Shown one piece after another: positions 36,645 to 45,833 of a stretch of 46,807 bases of DNA. Position 1 is the first letter of the stretch. Every line of letters starts with the position of its first letter. The position numbers and the translations under genes were made by a program. Below the pieces are notes generated by a model that saw only the letters and a list, made by a program, of their open reading frames with translations, was not told the origin of the DNA and ran no database searches. The stretch spans positions 1 through 46,807 of the forward strand of contig WRMG01000007.1 of assembly GCA_009777255.1 (NCBI GenBank), in the 5' to 3' direction. Source of the DNA: Oscillospiraceae bacterium. GTDB lineage: Bacteria; Bacillota; Clostridia; Oscillospirales; UBA929.

Positions 36645-38114
36645 CTAATCCGTCACCGCCATAGACCTGTCAAACAGCGCCTCGACTTCGGCGCCCGGCT
36701 TTTTACCGAGCAGCGTGACGGCAACGGCGGCTATAGTGCCCGCTATAAATCCGGGGACTATCTCATAAAGCCCCGTGCCGGACAGCGCCGGTATCGTCAG
36801 CCACATGATGTCCACGGCCGCGCCCGCCACAATTCCGGCCACCGCGCCCTCAAAGGTGAAGCGCTTCCAGAACAGCGACAGCAGGATCGCCGGCCCGAAC
36901 GCCGCGCCGAACACACCCCACGCGTTGCCGACCAGCCCCATTATTGTGCCGCTGTTCGGACTGGCGGCGATGATGACCGCCGCGACCGCAACGACGACGA
37001 CGACTATGCGTCCGACCCAGAACATCTCTTTATCCTTGGCGTTTTTGCGGAGAATCGGCTTGTAAACGTCCGCCGCGAACGCCGACGCCGACGCGAGCAG
37101 CTGCGAATCCGCAGTACTCATAGCGGCGGCAAGGATCGCGGAGAGCAAAATGCCCGATATGACGGCCGGGAAGATTTTGCGCACCATTTCAATAAACACC
37201 AGCGAGCTGTCCGCAATCCCGTCCCCGAGGAACATAAGGCCGACGCTGCCCACCGCGACGGCGAAGAGCAGTATTAGAATATTCCATGTTATGCCGATAA
37301 TCGCGCTCTTCTTCACCTCGCGCTGCGAGCGGAGCGCCATAAAGCGGATGATGATATGCGGCATACCGAAATAACCCAGCCCCCAGCCGAAGCCGGAGAG
37401 TATGTCGGCGAAGCTGTTCCAGTCCGCCTTGCCGCTCGAGAAGAAATTCCAGTAGTTCGCCGGAAACTCAACGGAGCCTGAGGCGCCGTTAAGCATCGCC
37501 AGCGCGAAGATCGGCGCTATCAGCAGCGCGCCCAGCATGAGAAGCCCCTGGAAAAAGTCCGTCCAGCAAACGGCCTTGAACCCGCCCAGAAAGGTATACG
37601 CGATGATAATAAACGCCGCTATGTACATAGCGAGCGTGCCGTCCAGACCAAGCACGGTGCTGAACAGCGTGCCGCAGGCCTTGATGCTGGCCGCGGCGTA
37701 AATGGCATAGGCGAAAAGGAAGATAACGGCGCAAATCACTTGCAGCGCCTTGCTTTTGGAGAGGAAACGGTTGGTAAGATACTGCGGCAGCGTTATCGAG
37801 TCGTCCGCCGCGATAGAGAACTTGCGCAGGCGCGGCGCCATGAAAACCCAGCTGAGGATATATCCGGCGGCAAGGCCGATAGCTATCCACGTCTGCCCCA
37901 TGCCCGCGGCATAGATCGAGGCCGGCAGCCCCATCAGCACCCACGCGCTCATGTCCGAGGCGCCCGCCGAAAGCGCGGTCACCCATGGTCCCATCTGCCG
38001 CCCGCCGAGGAAATAATCCTTTTCGCCGCCCTTTGTGCGGAAAAAGAAGTACACCCCGATGCCCAGCATGATGACGAGATAGATGATAAATACCGTAAGC
38101 TCCGTGTAATTCAT
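36645..38114 (-). CDS. putP: Sodium/proline symporter (SSS family)
   Basis: 489 aa; SAGASDMSAWVLMGLPASIYAAGMGQTWIAIGL...YTFLGGFKAVCWTDFFQG...ILAAAMSTADSQLLASASA. Confidence 0.93.
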   Translation of the reverse strand: MNYTELTVFIIYLVIMLGIGVYFFFRTKGGEKDYFLGGRQMGPWVTALSAGASDMSAWVLMGLPASIYAAGMGQTWIAIGLAAGYILSWVFMAPRLRKFSIAADDSITLPQYLTNRFLSKSKALQVICAVIFLFAYAIYAAASIKACGTLFSTVLGLDGTLAMYIAAFIIIAYTFLGGFKAVCWTDFFQGLLMLGALLIAPIFALAMLNGASGSVEFPANYWNFFSSGKADWNSFADILSGFGWGLGYFGMPHIIIRFMALRSQREVKKSAIIGITWNILILLFAVAVGSVGLMFLGDGIADSSLVFIEMVRKIFPAVISGILLSAILAAAMSTADSQLLASASAFAADVYKPILRKNAKDKEMFWVGRIVVVVVAVAAVIIAASPNSGTIMGLVGNAWGVFGAAFGPAILLSLFWKRFTFEGAVAGIVAGAAVDIMWLTIPALSGTGLYEIVPGFIAGTIAAVAVTLLGKKPGAEVEALFDRSMAVTD

Positions 38115-38333
38115 GATTTTGCTCCCCTTCGTTATTGTAACATTTACGGCGGCCGCCGCGCGTTCCCGCCATTTTATACATTATATATGGATAATTATAA
38201 AATTGCAAGCAAAAAAATTCCCCTCCGCTGATATTACTGATACCGTCAAAAAGAAAACGGTACCGCGTCTTACAGTCGGTATGCTAATCGTCCGGGGCCT
38301 GACATAAAAATTGCGGCCCTGAAAAACTTTTGA

Positions 38334-38362
38334 TTGACACGGGAAATAATTTCATATATAAT
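38334..38362 (+). promoter_or_regulatory. Promoter of pckG
   Basis: TTGACA-17-TATAAT; inverted repeat TTTGAAAT/ATTTCAAA immediately downstream (38367-38391). Confidence 0.7.
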
Positions 38363-38410
38363 AAACTTTGAAATATTTTTTCAATTTCAAATACAGGGAG
38401 GAGCAAACAA

Positions 38411-40210
38411 ATGATTTCAATTTCCAACAAAAAGCTCGACGCATGGATCAAAGAAGTGGCCGATATGTGTCAGCCGGACGAGGTTTATCTCTGCGACGGC
38501 ACAAAGGAAGAGTACCAGAAAATGCTTGATATAATGGTGGAAGCCGGTTTGGGCACACCGTTAAATCCCGAAAAGCGCCCGGGATGCTACCTGTTCAGAA
38601 GCCATCCCTCCGACGTGGCGCGCGCCGAAAAGCGCACCTTTATCGCCTCCAAGAATAAAGAGGACGCCGGCCCCACAAACAACTGGATTGATCCGGACGA
38701 ACTCAAAAAGTCCATGACGGAGCTTTACACCGGCTGCATGAAGGGCCGCACAATGTACGTTATACCCTTCTCGATGGGCCCCATCGGCTCCCCCATATCC
38801 AAAATCGGCGTGGAAATCACCGACAGCCCATACGTCGTGTTCAACATGTATATAATGACCCGTATCGGTACGGCGGTGCTGGGCGCCCTCGGCGAGGACG
38901 GCGAATTTGTCAAATGCCTGCACTCCGTCGGCCAGCCGCTCGGCCCGGGCGAGGTTGACAAGGAATGGCCCTGCATCCCCAACGTTGACGAAAAATACAT
39001 CAGCCACTTCCCCGAAGAGCGCATGATCTGGTCCATCGGCTCCGGCTACGGCGGCAACGCCCTGCTCGGCAAGAAATGCTTCGCGCTCAGAATCGCCGGC
39101 GTCCAGGCGCGCGACGAGGGCTGGCTGGCCGAGCATATGCTCATCCTCAAGCTGACAAACCCCAAGGGCGAGTCATACTACGTCTGCGGCGCGTTCCCAA
39201 GCGCCTGCGGCAAAACCAACCTCGCCATGCTCCAACCGTCGTTCCCGGGCTGGAAGGTCGAAACCATCGGCGACGACATCGCGTGGATGAAGTTCGGCGA
39301 GGACGGCAGGCTCTATGCCATCAACCCCGAATCGGGCTTCTTCGGCGTCGTCCCCGGCACCTCGATGCAGTCCAACCCCAACGCCATGACGCAGATCCAA
39401 AAGAATACGATATTCACCAACGTCGGCCTTACCGACGACGGGGATGTATGGTGGGAGGGCAGCGGAATCCCCGCCCCCGATCACCTCATCGACTGGAAGG
39501 GCAACGACTGGACCCCGGATTCGGGAACCCCGGCCGCCCACGCCAACGCCCGCTTCACAACGCCCGCGGCCCAATGCCCGGTCATCGCGCCCGAGTGGGA
39601 GGACCCGGCCGGCGTGCCGATCTCGGCCATCCTTGTCGGCGGCCGCCGCAAGACCACGATCCCGTTGGTAAACGAGAGCGTTGACTGGAACCACGGCATT
39701 TTCCTCGGCTCGATCATGGGCTCTGAGATCACCACCGCCGACATCACCGACAAAGTCGGTCAGGTCAGGCGCGACCCGTTTGCGATGCTGCCGTTCATGG
39801 GCTATCACATGGGCGACTACCTGCAGCACTGGCTCGACATCGGCAAAAAGACCGACGCCTGCAAGCTGCCCAGAATATACTTCGTCAACTGGTTCCGCAA
39901 AAACGAAGAGGGCAAATTCATATGGCCCGGCTACGGCGAGAACAGCCGCGTGCTGAAATGGATCGTTGACAGGCTCTCCGGCGACGCCGAGGTCGTAAAC
40001 ACACCTATCGGCAACCTCCCGACGCTTGACGGCATCGACCTTAACGGCATCAACATAGGCGAAGCCGAAATGACGGAGCTGTTGAAAATTGATAAAGAGG
40101 CGTGGCTGGCTGAAATCGAATCCATCAAGGAAAATTACAAGAGCTACGGCGACAGGCTGCCCAAGGAACTGGCGGAAGAGCTTGCCAAGCTGGAAGCGAA
40201 ATTAGCGTAA
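38411..40210 (+). CDS. pckG: Phosphoenolpyruvate carboxykinase (GTP)
   Basis: 599 aa; [50 protein letters not shown]. Confidence 0.96.
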   Translation: MISISNKKLDAWIKEVADMCQPDEVYLCDGTKEEYQKMLDIMVEAGLGTPLNPEKRPGCYLFRSHPSDVARAEKRTFIASKNKEDAGPTNNWIDPDELKKSMTELYTGCMKGRTMYVIPFSMGPIGSPISKIGVEITDSPYVVFNMYIMTRIGTAVLGALGEDGEFVKCLHSVGQPLGPGEVDKEWPCIPNVDEKYISHFPEERMIWSIGSGYGGNALLGKKCFALRIAGVQARDEGWLAEHMLILKLTNPKGESYYVCGAFPSACGKTNLAMLQPSFPGWKVETIGDDIAWMKFGEDGRLYAINPESGFFGVVPGTSMQSNPNAMTQIQKNTIFTNVGLTDDGDVWWEGSGIPAPDHLIDWKGNDWTPDSGTPAAHANARFTTPAAQCPVIAPEWEDPAGVPISAILVGGRRKTTIPLVNESVDWNHGIFLGSIMGSEITTADITDKVGQVRRDPFAMLPFMGYHMGDYLQHWLDIGKKTDACKLPRIYFVNWFRKNEEGKFIWPGYGENSRVLKWIVDRLSGDAEVVNTPIGNLPTLDGIDLNGINIGEAEMTELLKIDKEAWLAEIESIKENYKSYGDRLPKELAEELAKLEAKLA

Positions 40211-40222
40211 TAAAGCCGAATC

Positions 40223-40246
40223 AATCCCCGCCTTCCGGCGGGGATT
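40223..40246 (+). terminator. Hairpin downstream of pckG
   Basis: AATCCCCGCC-ttcc-GGCGGGGATT. Confidence 0.5.
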
Positions 40247-40268
40247 GTATGCTCAGGGGGTTTGTACA

Positions 40269-40655
40269 GTGGACAGTAATAAACAGACCGAGTTTACCGA
40301 GCGCCGTAGAAAGAAAGACTGGATAGTGCGCGCGGTCTCCGTCACAGGCGTTATCGGCTGGATAAGCGCCGCCGCCGCCGTTTTGCTGCTGGACGCCGCG
40401 CGTCCGGCGCAGGAAACCGTGGTAACGCGGTTCTTCGGCACCAGAGTAGTATCTTACTGGAACCCGCTTTTCCTGCGGCTGTCTTATATCGCGGGCGTCG
40501 AGGTGTTTCTTTTATGCCTGCTGGGGTTCATGTTCAACCTGATGCGCCGCCGCAGAAAAACGGACCGGTTAAACAATTCCATTATTATACTGTGGGTAAT
40601 ATCCGTCACTTTTCTGATAATAATGACAATCAGATTCGGCTATCTGATCTTCTGA
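40269..40655 (+). CDS. Small hypothetical membrane protein (3 TM)
   Basis: GTG start after CAGGGGG; VDSNKQTEFTERRRKKDWIVRAVSVTGVIGWISAAAAVLLL... Confidence 0.65.
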   Translation: MDSNKQTEFTERRRKKDWIVRAVSVTGVIGWISAAAAVLLLDAARPAQETVVTRFFGTRVVSYWNPLFLRLSYIAGVEVFLLCLLGFMFNLMRRRRKTDRLNNSIIILWVISVTFLIIMTIRFGYLIF

Positions 40656-40746
40656 TCCCCTTGCCCTCTTTCGTAAAGAGGGTGGCCCCGCGGGGCCGGG
40701 TGTTTTATCCCCGCCCGCCAGATTCGGCTATCTGATCTTCTGATCC
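40631..40746 (+). repeat. 28-bp perfect direct repeat (40631-40658 and 40719-40746) flanking a 60-bp hairpin-rich insert
   Basis: CAGATTCGGCTATCTGATCTTCTGATCC occurs twice, 88 bp apart; insert contains CCCTCTTTcgtAAAGAGGG and GGCCCCGCGGGGCC. Confidence 0.9.
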
Positions 40747-40760
40747 AATCCGGAACTCTG

Positions 40761-40789
40761 TTGACAAAACAGATTTTACATGTTATCAT
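40761..40789 (+). promoter_or_regulatory. Strong promoter for short RNA (extended -10)
   Basis: TTGACA (40761-40766), 17 bp, TGTTATCAT. Confidence 0.7.
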
Positions 40790-40795
40790 AAATAC

Positions 40796-40881
40796 AGAGA
40801 TGAATCCGCCGCTTCGACGGCAACGCGTTCCTGGGCAAAAAGCCCCTGACTTTGCTAGAGTGAGGGGGGCTTTTTGCTTTT
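40796..40881 (+). ncRNA. Predicted ~85-nt small RNA (putative antitoxin/regulatory RNA)
   Basis: Promoter directly upstream, hairpin CCGCCG-ctt-CGACGG near the 5' end, terminator at 40835-40877; no RBS/ORF. Confidence 0.5.
40835..40877. terminator. Bidirectional terminator shared by convergent short transcripts
   Basis: GCAAAAAGCCCC ... GGGGCTTTTTGC, perfect 12-bp outer stem, with A5/T5 providing U tracts in both directions. Confidence 0.75.
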
Positions 40882-40886
40882 ATGTT

Positions 40887-40967
40887 TTAACGGTGCTTCC
40901 GAATTTCGGTGAGCAGTTTCCGTAATTCCGTCAAAAAAGATGTAACAGCTTTGACAAAACCCATCAT
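40887..40967 (-). CDS. 26-aa cationic amphipathic peptide (candidate small toxin)
   Basis: GAGGAGGTGATTTGCA-ATG RBS; MMGFVKAVTSFLTELRKLLTEIRKHR*. Not in the ORF track because of its length. Confidence 0.5.
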   Translation of the reverse strand: MMGFVKAVTSFLTELRKLLTEIRKHR

Positions 40968-41047
40968 TGCAAATCACCTCCTCTACCGTAGCACTCTATG
41001 GTAAAGGAATGCGTCGCCGCCGAAACGGCGGATTTTTTATTTGTATA

Positions 41048-41893
41048 TCATCCCTTCGTCTGCCTCCGCGCCGCCTCCACAACATGCTTTACAAGCACCG
41101 CCGTGGTCACGCTACCGACCCCGCCCGGCACGGGCGTATACGCCTCGGCCTCAGAACCTTCTATAACCACGTCGCCGCTCAGCTTGCCGTCCTCGCCGAC
41201 ATGGATCCCCACGTCAACAACGGTCTGCCCGGGCGCGATAAACGACGGCTCCACCACGCCCTTAACGCCCGCGGCGACTATCAGCAGCTCCGCCTCGCGG
41301 CATATATCGCGCAGCCCCAGCGTCCGCGTATGGCAAACCGTCACCGTCGCGTGGCGGTTCAGCAGCAGCATTGACACGGGCTTGCCGACCGACAGGCTGC
41401 GCCCCACCACGACCGCGCGTTTCCCCGCGAAGCCGTAGTTGTAATACTCCAGAAGCTCGATACACGCCTGCGCCGTACAGGGCGGAAACCCGGCGCTGTA
41501 TCCGGCGAACACGCCGCCCAAAGATACGGTTGTTATGCCGTCCACATCCTTTTCGGGGCTCAGCGCGGCGCAAACGGCGGCCTCGTCGATGTGCTTCGGC
41601 AGCGGCCGCAGAATCAAAACGCCGTGTACCGAACCGTCCTGATTCAGCCAGTCTATCATTGCGATAACGGCCTCCTGCGTCGCGGACCCGGGCAGCGTCA
41701 CCTGTTTAACGGCGACGCCCGTCTTGCCGCAGCGCTTGACGGCCGCGTTCTCATACGCTATATCGTCGGGATTCTCGCCCACCCTGACGACGGCAAGGCG
41801 CGGCGTCACGCCCTCCAGCTCCAGCTGCGCCGCGTCCGCGTTGACGTGGGCGGTTATATAATCGGCCGCCGGCGCGCCTCTCAACCGCACCAT
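41048..41893 (-). CDS. folD: Bifunctional methylenetetrahydrofolate dehydrogenase/methenyltetrahydrofolate cyclohydrolase
   Basis: AVVVGRSLSVGKPVSMLLLNRHATVTVCHTRT; PGGVGSVTTAVLVKHVVEAA; ILRPLPKHIDE. Confidence 0.95.
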   Translation of the reverse strand: MVRLRGAPAADYITAHVNADAAQLELEGVTPRLAVVRVGENPDDIAYENAAVKRCGKTGVAVKQVTLPGSATQEAVIAMIDWLNQDGSVHGVLILRPLPKHIDEAAVCAALSPEKDVDGITTVSLGGVFAGYSAGFPPCTAQACIELLEYYNYGFAGKRAVVVGRSLSVGKPVSMLLLNRHATVTVCHTRTLGLRDICREAELLIVAAGVKGVVEPSFIAPGQTVVDVGIHVGEDGKLSGDVVIEGSEAEAYTPVPGGVGSVTTAVLVKHVVEAARRQTKG

Positions 41894-42453
41894 TGTTCCA
41901 CCATCCCATGCGCGAGCCTGTCCGTTTCAGAGGCCTTTTCCCTGTCCTTCATCAGCTTTGTGTTAATAAACACGTTGAACGACGCGGACTTTATCGCCGC
42001 CTTGCACAGTATCTCGCCCGCGTAGACGTCCGAAATCGCCATCTTCGCGCCCCGCTCCCTCAGCACGGGAAACAGCTCCATGACCTCCGCGCACACGCGC
42101 ATAATCTCAAGCGGCGGCCCGCACGCGCTGAGCAGCGCCGTCTCCAGCGTTATAACGCGCCCGGGCGCGTCCTTGGGAATCTTATAGGCGGCGGCCAGCG
42201 GCGCGAAAACCGCGGCGTCCTCGTCCGCAAGCTCCAAGAGCCGCGATTGCAGCTGATCGGTCCGCGCCTTTATCTCCTCCATCTCGTCGTGGACGTCCCC
42301 GTGCCGTTCGGACAAAAGCGTCAGGCTTGACACCATGCCCGCCAGCGCGGCGCCCACGGCGCCGGTCACGGCGGACGCCCCGCCCCCGCCCGGCACGGGC
42401 TTTGAGCTTGAAAGCGCCTCGATAAACTCGGATAGCTTTAAGTCGGCGATCAT
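41881..42453 (-). CDS. Cyclodeaminase/cyclohydrolase family protein (FchA/FTCD C-terminal type)
   Basis: MIADLKLSEFIEALSSSKPVPGGGGASAVTGAVGAALAGMVSSLT; adjacent to folD. Confidence 0.9.
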   Translation of the reverse strand: MIADLKLSEFIEALSSSKPVPGGGGASAVTGAVGAALAGMVSSLTLLSERHGDVHDEMEEIKARTDQLQSRLLELADEDAAVFAPLAAAYKIPKDAPGRVITLETALLSACGPPLEIMRVCAEVMELFPVLRERGAKMAISDVYAGEILCKAAIKSASFNVFINTKLMKDREKASETDRLAHGMVEQWCG

Positions 42454-42541
42454 AAATAATGTCCTCCCCGCGATAATATATAGTATTTTTTTAGATGTTG
42501 TCATCCAACGTTGATTAATGTATAAAATGCTTATGCTATTT

Positions 42542-42849
42542 GTAGGGGCGAACTCCGTTCGCCCGCGATACACCGCAAACGTTGGCTGAAATTCGCGGCG
42601 ATTAGAAATCGCCCCTACGTCCGTTCCGCACACATAATATAAATTTTCACACTTTGTAGGGGCGAACTCCGTTCGCCCGCGGTATACCGCAAACGTTGGC
42701 TGAAATTCGCGGGCGATTAGAAATCGCCCCTACAGTCTGTTCCGCACACTAATATAAATTTTTCACACTTTGTAGGGGCGAACTCCGTTCGCCCGCGATA
42801 CACCGCAAACGTTGACTGAAATTCGCGTGCGATTAGAAATCGCCCCTAC
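42542..42849. repeat. Three tandemly arrayed ~77-78-bp TIR elements (period ~114-116 bp)
   Basis: Copies at 42542-42618, 42656-42733, 42772-42849, each GTAGGGGCGAACTCCGTTCGCCCGCG...CG(n)GCGATTAGAAATCGCCCCTAC; spacers also conserved. Confidence 0.92.
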
Positions 42850-42865
42850 TCACGGCGGAAAACCG

Positions 42866-45550
42866 CTATAACAACTCTCCGTATCTCTTTACAAAAACCC
42901 TCTTCATAACCGTCGTAAGCGTCATATAGCACACCACCGTCACGCCCAGCAAGCCGAAAAACTCGCTCGGCATCGGATGCATATTCAGCATCCTCCCCAG
43001 CGGGGTATAGGGTATGACCGTGCCGACCGCTATGCCCAGCGTCGTCATGAGCGTGACGGCAAGCGAGGCCCTGCTCTGCAAAAACGGCATCTTTGGCGTC
43101 CGTATCATGTGGATAACAAGCGTCTGCGTCCAAAGCGACAGAACGAACCACCCCGAATGGAACAGCGCGATAAACGACACCTGCGTTTCGGGCGCCAGCG
43201 CGTGGTATCCGGCGCCGAACACCAGCGGGCAGATATAGAAGAACAGCGCCAGATAGGTGGTTATATCAAACACTGAGGACGTCGGCCCGAGCCATATCAT
43301 AAAGCGCGTGATCGACGACGCGTCCCATTTGCGCGGCAGCTTTAGATAATCCGTGTCCACGTTGTCCCACGGCAGCGATATGCACGAGATGTCATATATA
43401 AGGTTAAGCACCAGTATCTGAATGGGCAGCATGGGCAGAAACGGCAGGAACGCGCTGGCGGCCAAGACACTGAACATGTTGCCGAAATTGGAGCTGGCGG
43501 TCATCTTGATATACTTTATAATGTTGGCGTAAATCTTGCGCCCCTCGACAACGCCCTCCTCCAGCACCATCAAATCCTTTTACATAAGGATGATGTTCGC
43601 CGACTCCTTGGCTATATCGACCGCGGTGTCCACCGAAATGCCCACGTCGGCGGCCTTCATGGCGGCGGCGTCGTTTATGCCGTCGCCAAGGAACCCGACG
43701 GTGTGCCCGTTCTCGCGCAGCGCCGTGACGACGCGCACCTTCTGCTGCGGCGAGAGCTTTGCGAACACGTCCGTGCCCTCCACAACGCCCCTCAGCTCTT
43801 CGTCGCTCAAATGCTCGACGTCCGCGCCCAAAAGTATATTGTCCGCCTTCAGCCCGACCTGACGGCACACGCACTTCGTCACCGCGTCGTTGTCGCCGGT
43901 GAGAACCTTTACGTCCACGCCGTAGTCGTGCAGCGCGGCGATGGCGTCCTCGGCGCTCTCCTTCGGCGGGTCGAGGAACGCGAGATAGCCGATTATCACC
44001 ATGTCGCTCTCGTCGGCAATGGAGAAAGCCCCGCCGGGCGAGTGGTTTGTCCTCTGCGCGATACCCAGAACGCGCAGCCCGTCGGAGTTATACCTGCGGC
44101 AGTTTTCCAGTATCTCCTCTTTAAGCTCGTCCGTTATCGGTATAGCCACGCCCTTGCTCTCGGCATAGTTGCAAACGGTCAGCATCTCCTCGATCGCGCC
44201 CTTAGTGATTAGCTGCGTCTTGCCGTTTATGTCCGACACAACGACACTCATGCGCCTCCGCTGGAAATCGAACGGTATCTCGTCAATCTTTGTATACGAT
44301 TTCCAGTGCGCGACGTTGTCGTTCCCGTTGGCTATATCAATGACGGCGATGTCCATAAGGTTTTTAAGCCCCGTCTGATAATAGCTGTTCAAAAACGCGT
44401 GCTTCAGGACCCTCTCGTCCTCCTCGCCGTGAATATCCAGATGATACTCCAGAATAACCTTGTCCTGCGTAATCGTACCCGTCTTATCGGTGCAGAGTAT
44501 ATCCATCGCCCCGAAATTCTGTATAGAGTTCAAGTCCTTGACGATAACCTGCTTCTTCGACATGGACACCGCGCCCTTTGCGAGGTTCGCGCTCACAATC
44601 ATCGGAAGCATCTCCGGCGTAAGCCCCACCGCGACCGACAGCGCGAACAGAAACGCCTCCATCCAGTCGCCCTTGGTAAACCCGTTGATAAACAGGATAA
44701 CCGGCACCATGACCATCATAAAGCGTATCAGCACCCACGAGACGGATGTGACGCCCTTTTCAAAGCTCGTGGGCGGCGTCTTCTCGTTAAGCTGCCGCGC
44801 GATCGCGCCGAACACGGTGTCGTCGCCGACGGCAAGCACCAGCGCGGCCGCCGAGCCTGAGATAACGTTGCTGCCCATAAAGGCTAAATTATTCAGGTCG
44901 AGCGGGTTTACGTTCTTGCCCTTCAGCTCTCCCGAGAATTTCTCCACCGGCTCACTCTCGCCGGTAAGCGACGACTGGCTGACGAACAGGTCCTTGGCCT
45001 GCAAAATCCTCACATCGGCGGGGATCATGTCCCCGGCGGCAAGATAGATATAGTCGCCCACCACCAGCTCGTCGAGCGGGATCTCCAGCTTTTTCGACAG
45101 CTCCTCCTCCGTGTCCTCGTCGGTGAACACGCGCTGCACGGTAACGGTCGTCTCAACGATCTCGCCCAACCTCTCCGCGGCGCGCACACTGCGGTACTCC
45201 TGTATAAACCGCAAAAACCCGCTTATCGCCACCATTGACAAAATAATGGCGACGGCGGAATAGTCGCGCGTGAAGAGAGAGATCACCGCGAGTATGAACA
45301 AAACTATGGTAAACGGGTTGACAACAGCGTCAAACAGTCTTTTTAATATCGAATCCTTTTTCGGCGGCGTAATGGCGTTCGAGCCGTATTCCTCGCGCAT
45401 ATCCTCAACCTTTTCCTCGTCAAAGCCTTCCGGCGAGGTGTCGTACTGGATAAGCAGCGTCTCGGGCTTCTTGACCGAGGCGTTTATAAGGCGCTTCTTA
45501 ATGCGCGTCGTGCGTGCTGAGATGTTTGGATTAACGCTCTTTTTGGGCAT
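42866..45550 (-). pseudogene. mgtA: Mg2+-translocating P-type ATPase (MgtA/MgtB-like), interrupted by a single in-frame TAA at 43580-43582
   Basis: N-terminal ORF 43580-45550 ([27 protein letters not shown]) and C-terminal ORF 42866-43573 ([37 protein letters not shown]) are in the same frame, separated only by TAA-AAG-GAT. Confidence 0.88.
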
Positions 45551-45565
45551 GACAATACCCTCCTT

Positions 45566-45640
45566 TCAGTACGGGGCGTCCCCCGGTATGTTCTTCGCTC
45601 CGGGTAATCTATGCCGCTGCTGCTGTCGGCGTCCATTCAT
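45566..45640 (-). CDS. 24-aa leader peptide/uORF upstream of mgtA
   Basis: RBS AAAGGTGGTGAG then ATG; MNGRRQQQRHRLPGAKNIPGDAPY*; ends 15 nt before the mgtA ATG. Promoter TTGACG-18-TATAAT lies upstream. Confidence 0.55.
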   Translation of the reverse strand: MNGRRQQQRHRLPGAKNIPGDAPY

Positions 45641-45747
45641 CTCACCACCTTTATACATAAATCCCTGCCCTCACATTATACACCACACACCGGCAAAACG
45701 TCAATCGTTTTGTTTTCAAATATACGTGATACGTGAATCATAAGCCG

Positions 45748-45776
45748 TTGAGATATTGATTTGAACATGCTATTAT
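45748..45776 (+). promoter_or_regulatory. Promoter of XRE regulator
   Basis: TTGAGA-17-TATTAT. Confidence 0.5.
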
Positions 45777-45778
45777 CA

Positions 45779-45806
45779 ACACGGGTGAAATATTACTCAC
45801 CCGTGT
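45779..45806. promoter_or_regulatory. 10-bp-arm palindrome overlapping predicted transcription start (putative operator)
   Basis: ACACGGGTGA-N8-TCACCCGTGT. Confidence 0.65.
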
Positions 45807-45833
45807 CGATGCCCTATAAAAGGAGCTGTTTTT

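Larger units (their letters stand above)
40803..41034. repeat. 30-bp imperfect inverted repeats (26/30) bounding a 232-bp unit
   Basis: AATCCGCCGCTTCGACGGCAACGCGTTCCT at 40803-40832 (+) vs AATCCGCCGTTTCGGCGGCGACGCATTCCT at 41034-41005 (-). Confidence 0.85.

Noticed and set aside
42542-42849. CRISPR array
   Set aside because: Only three units, spacers are conserved rather than unique, and the repeats are long TIR hairpins with no cas genes nearby.
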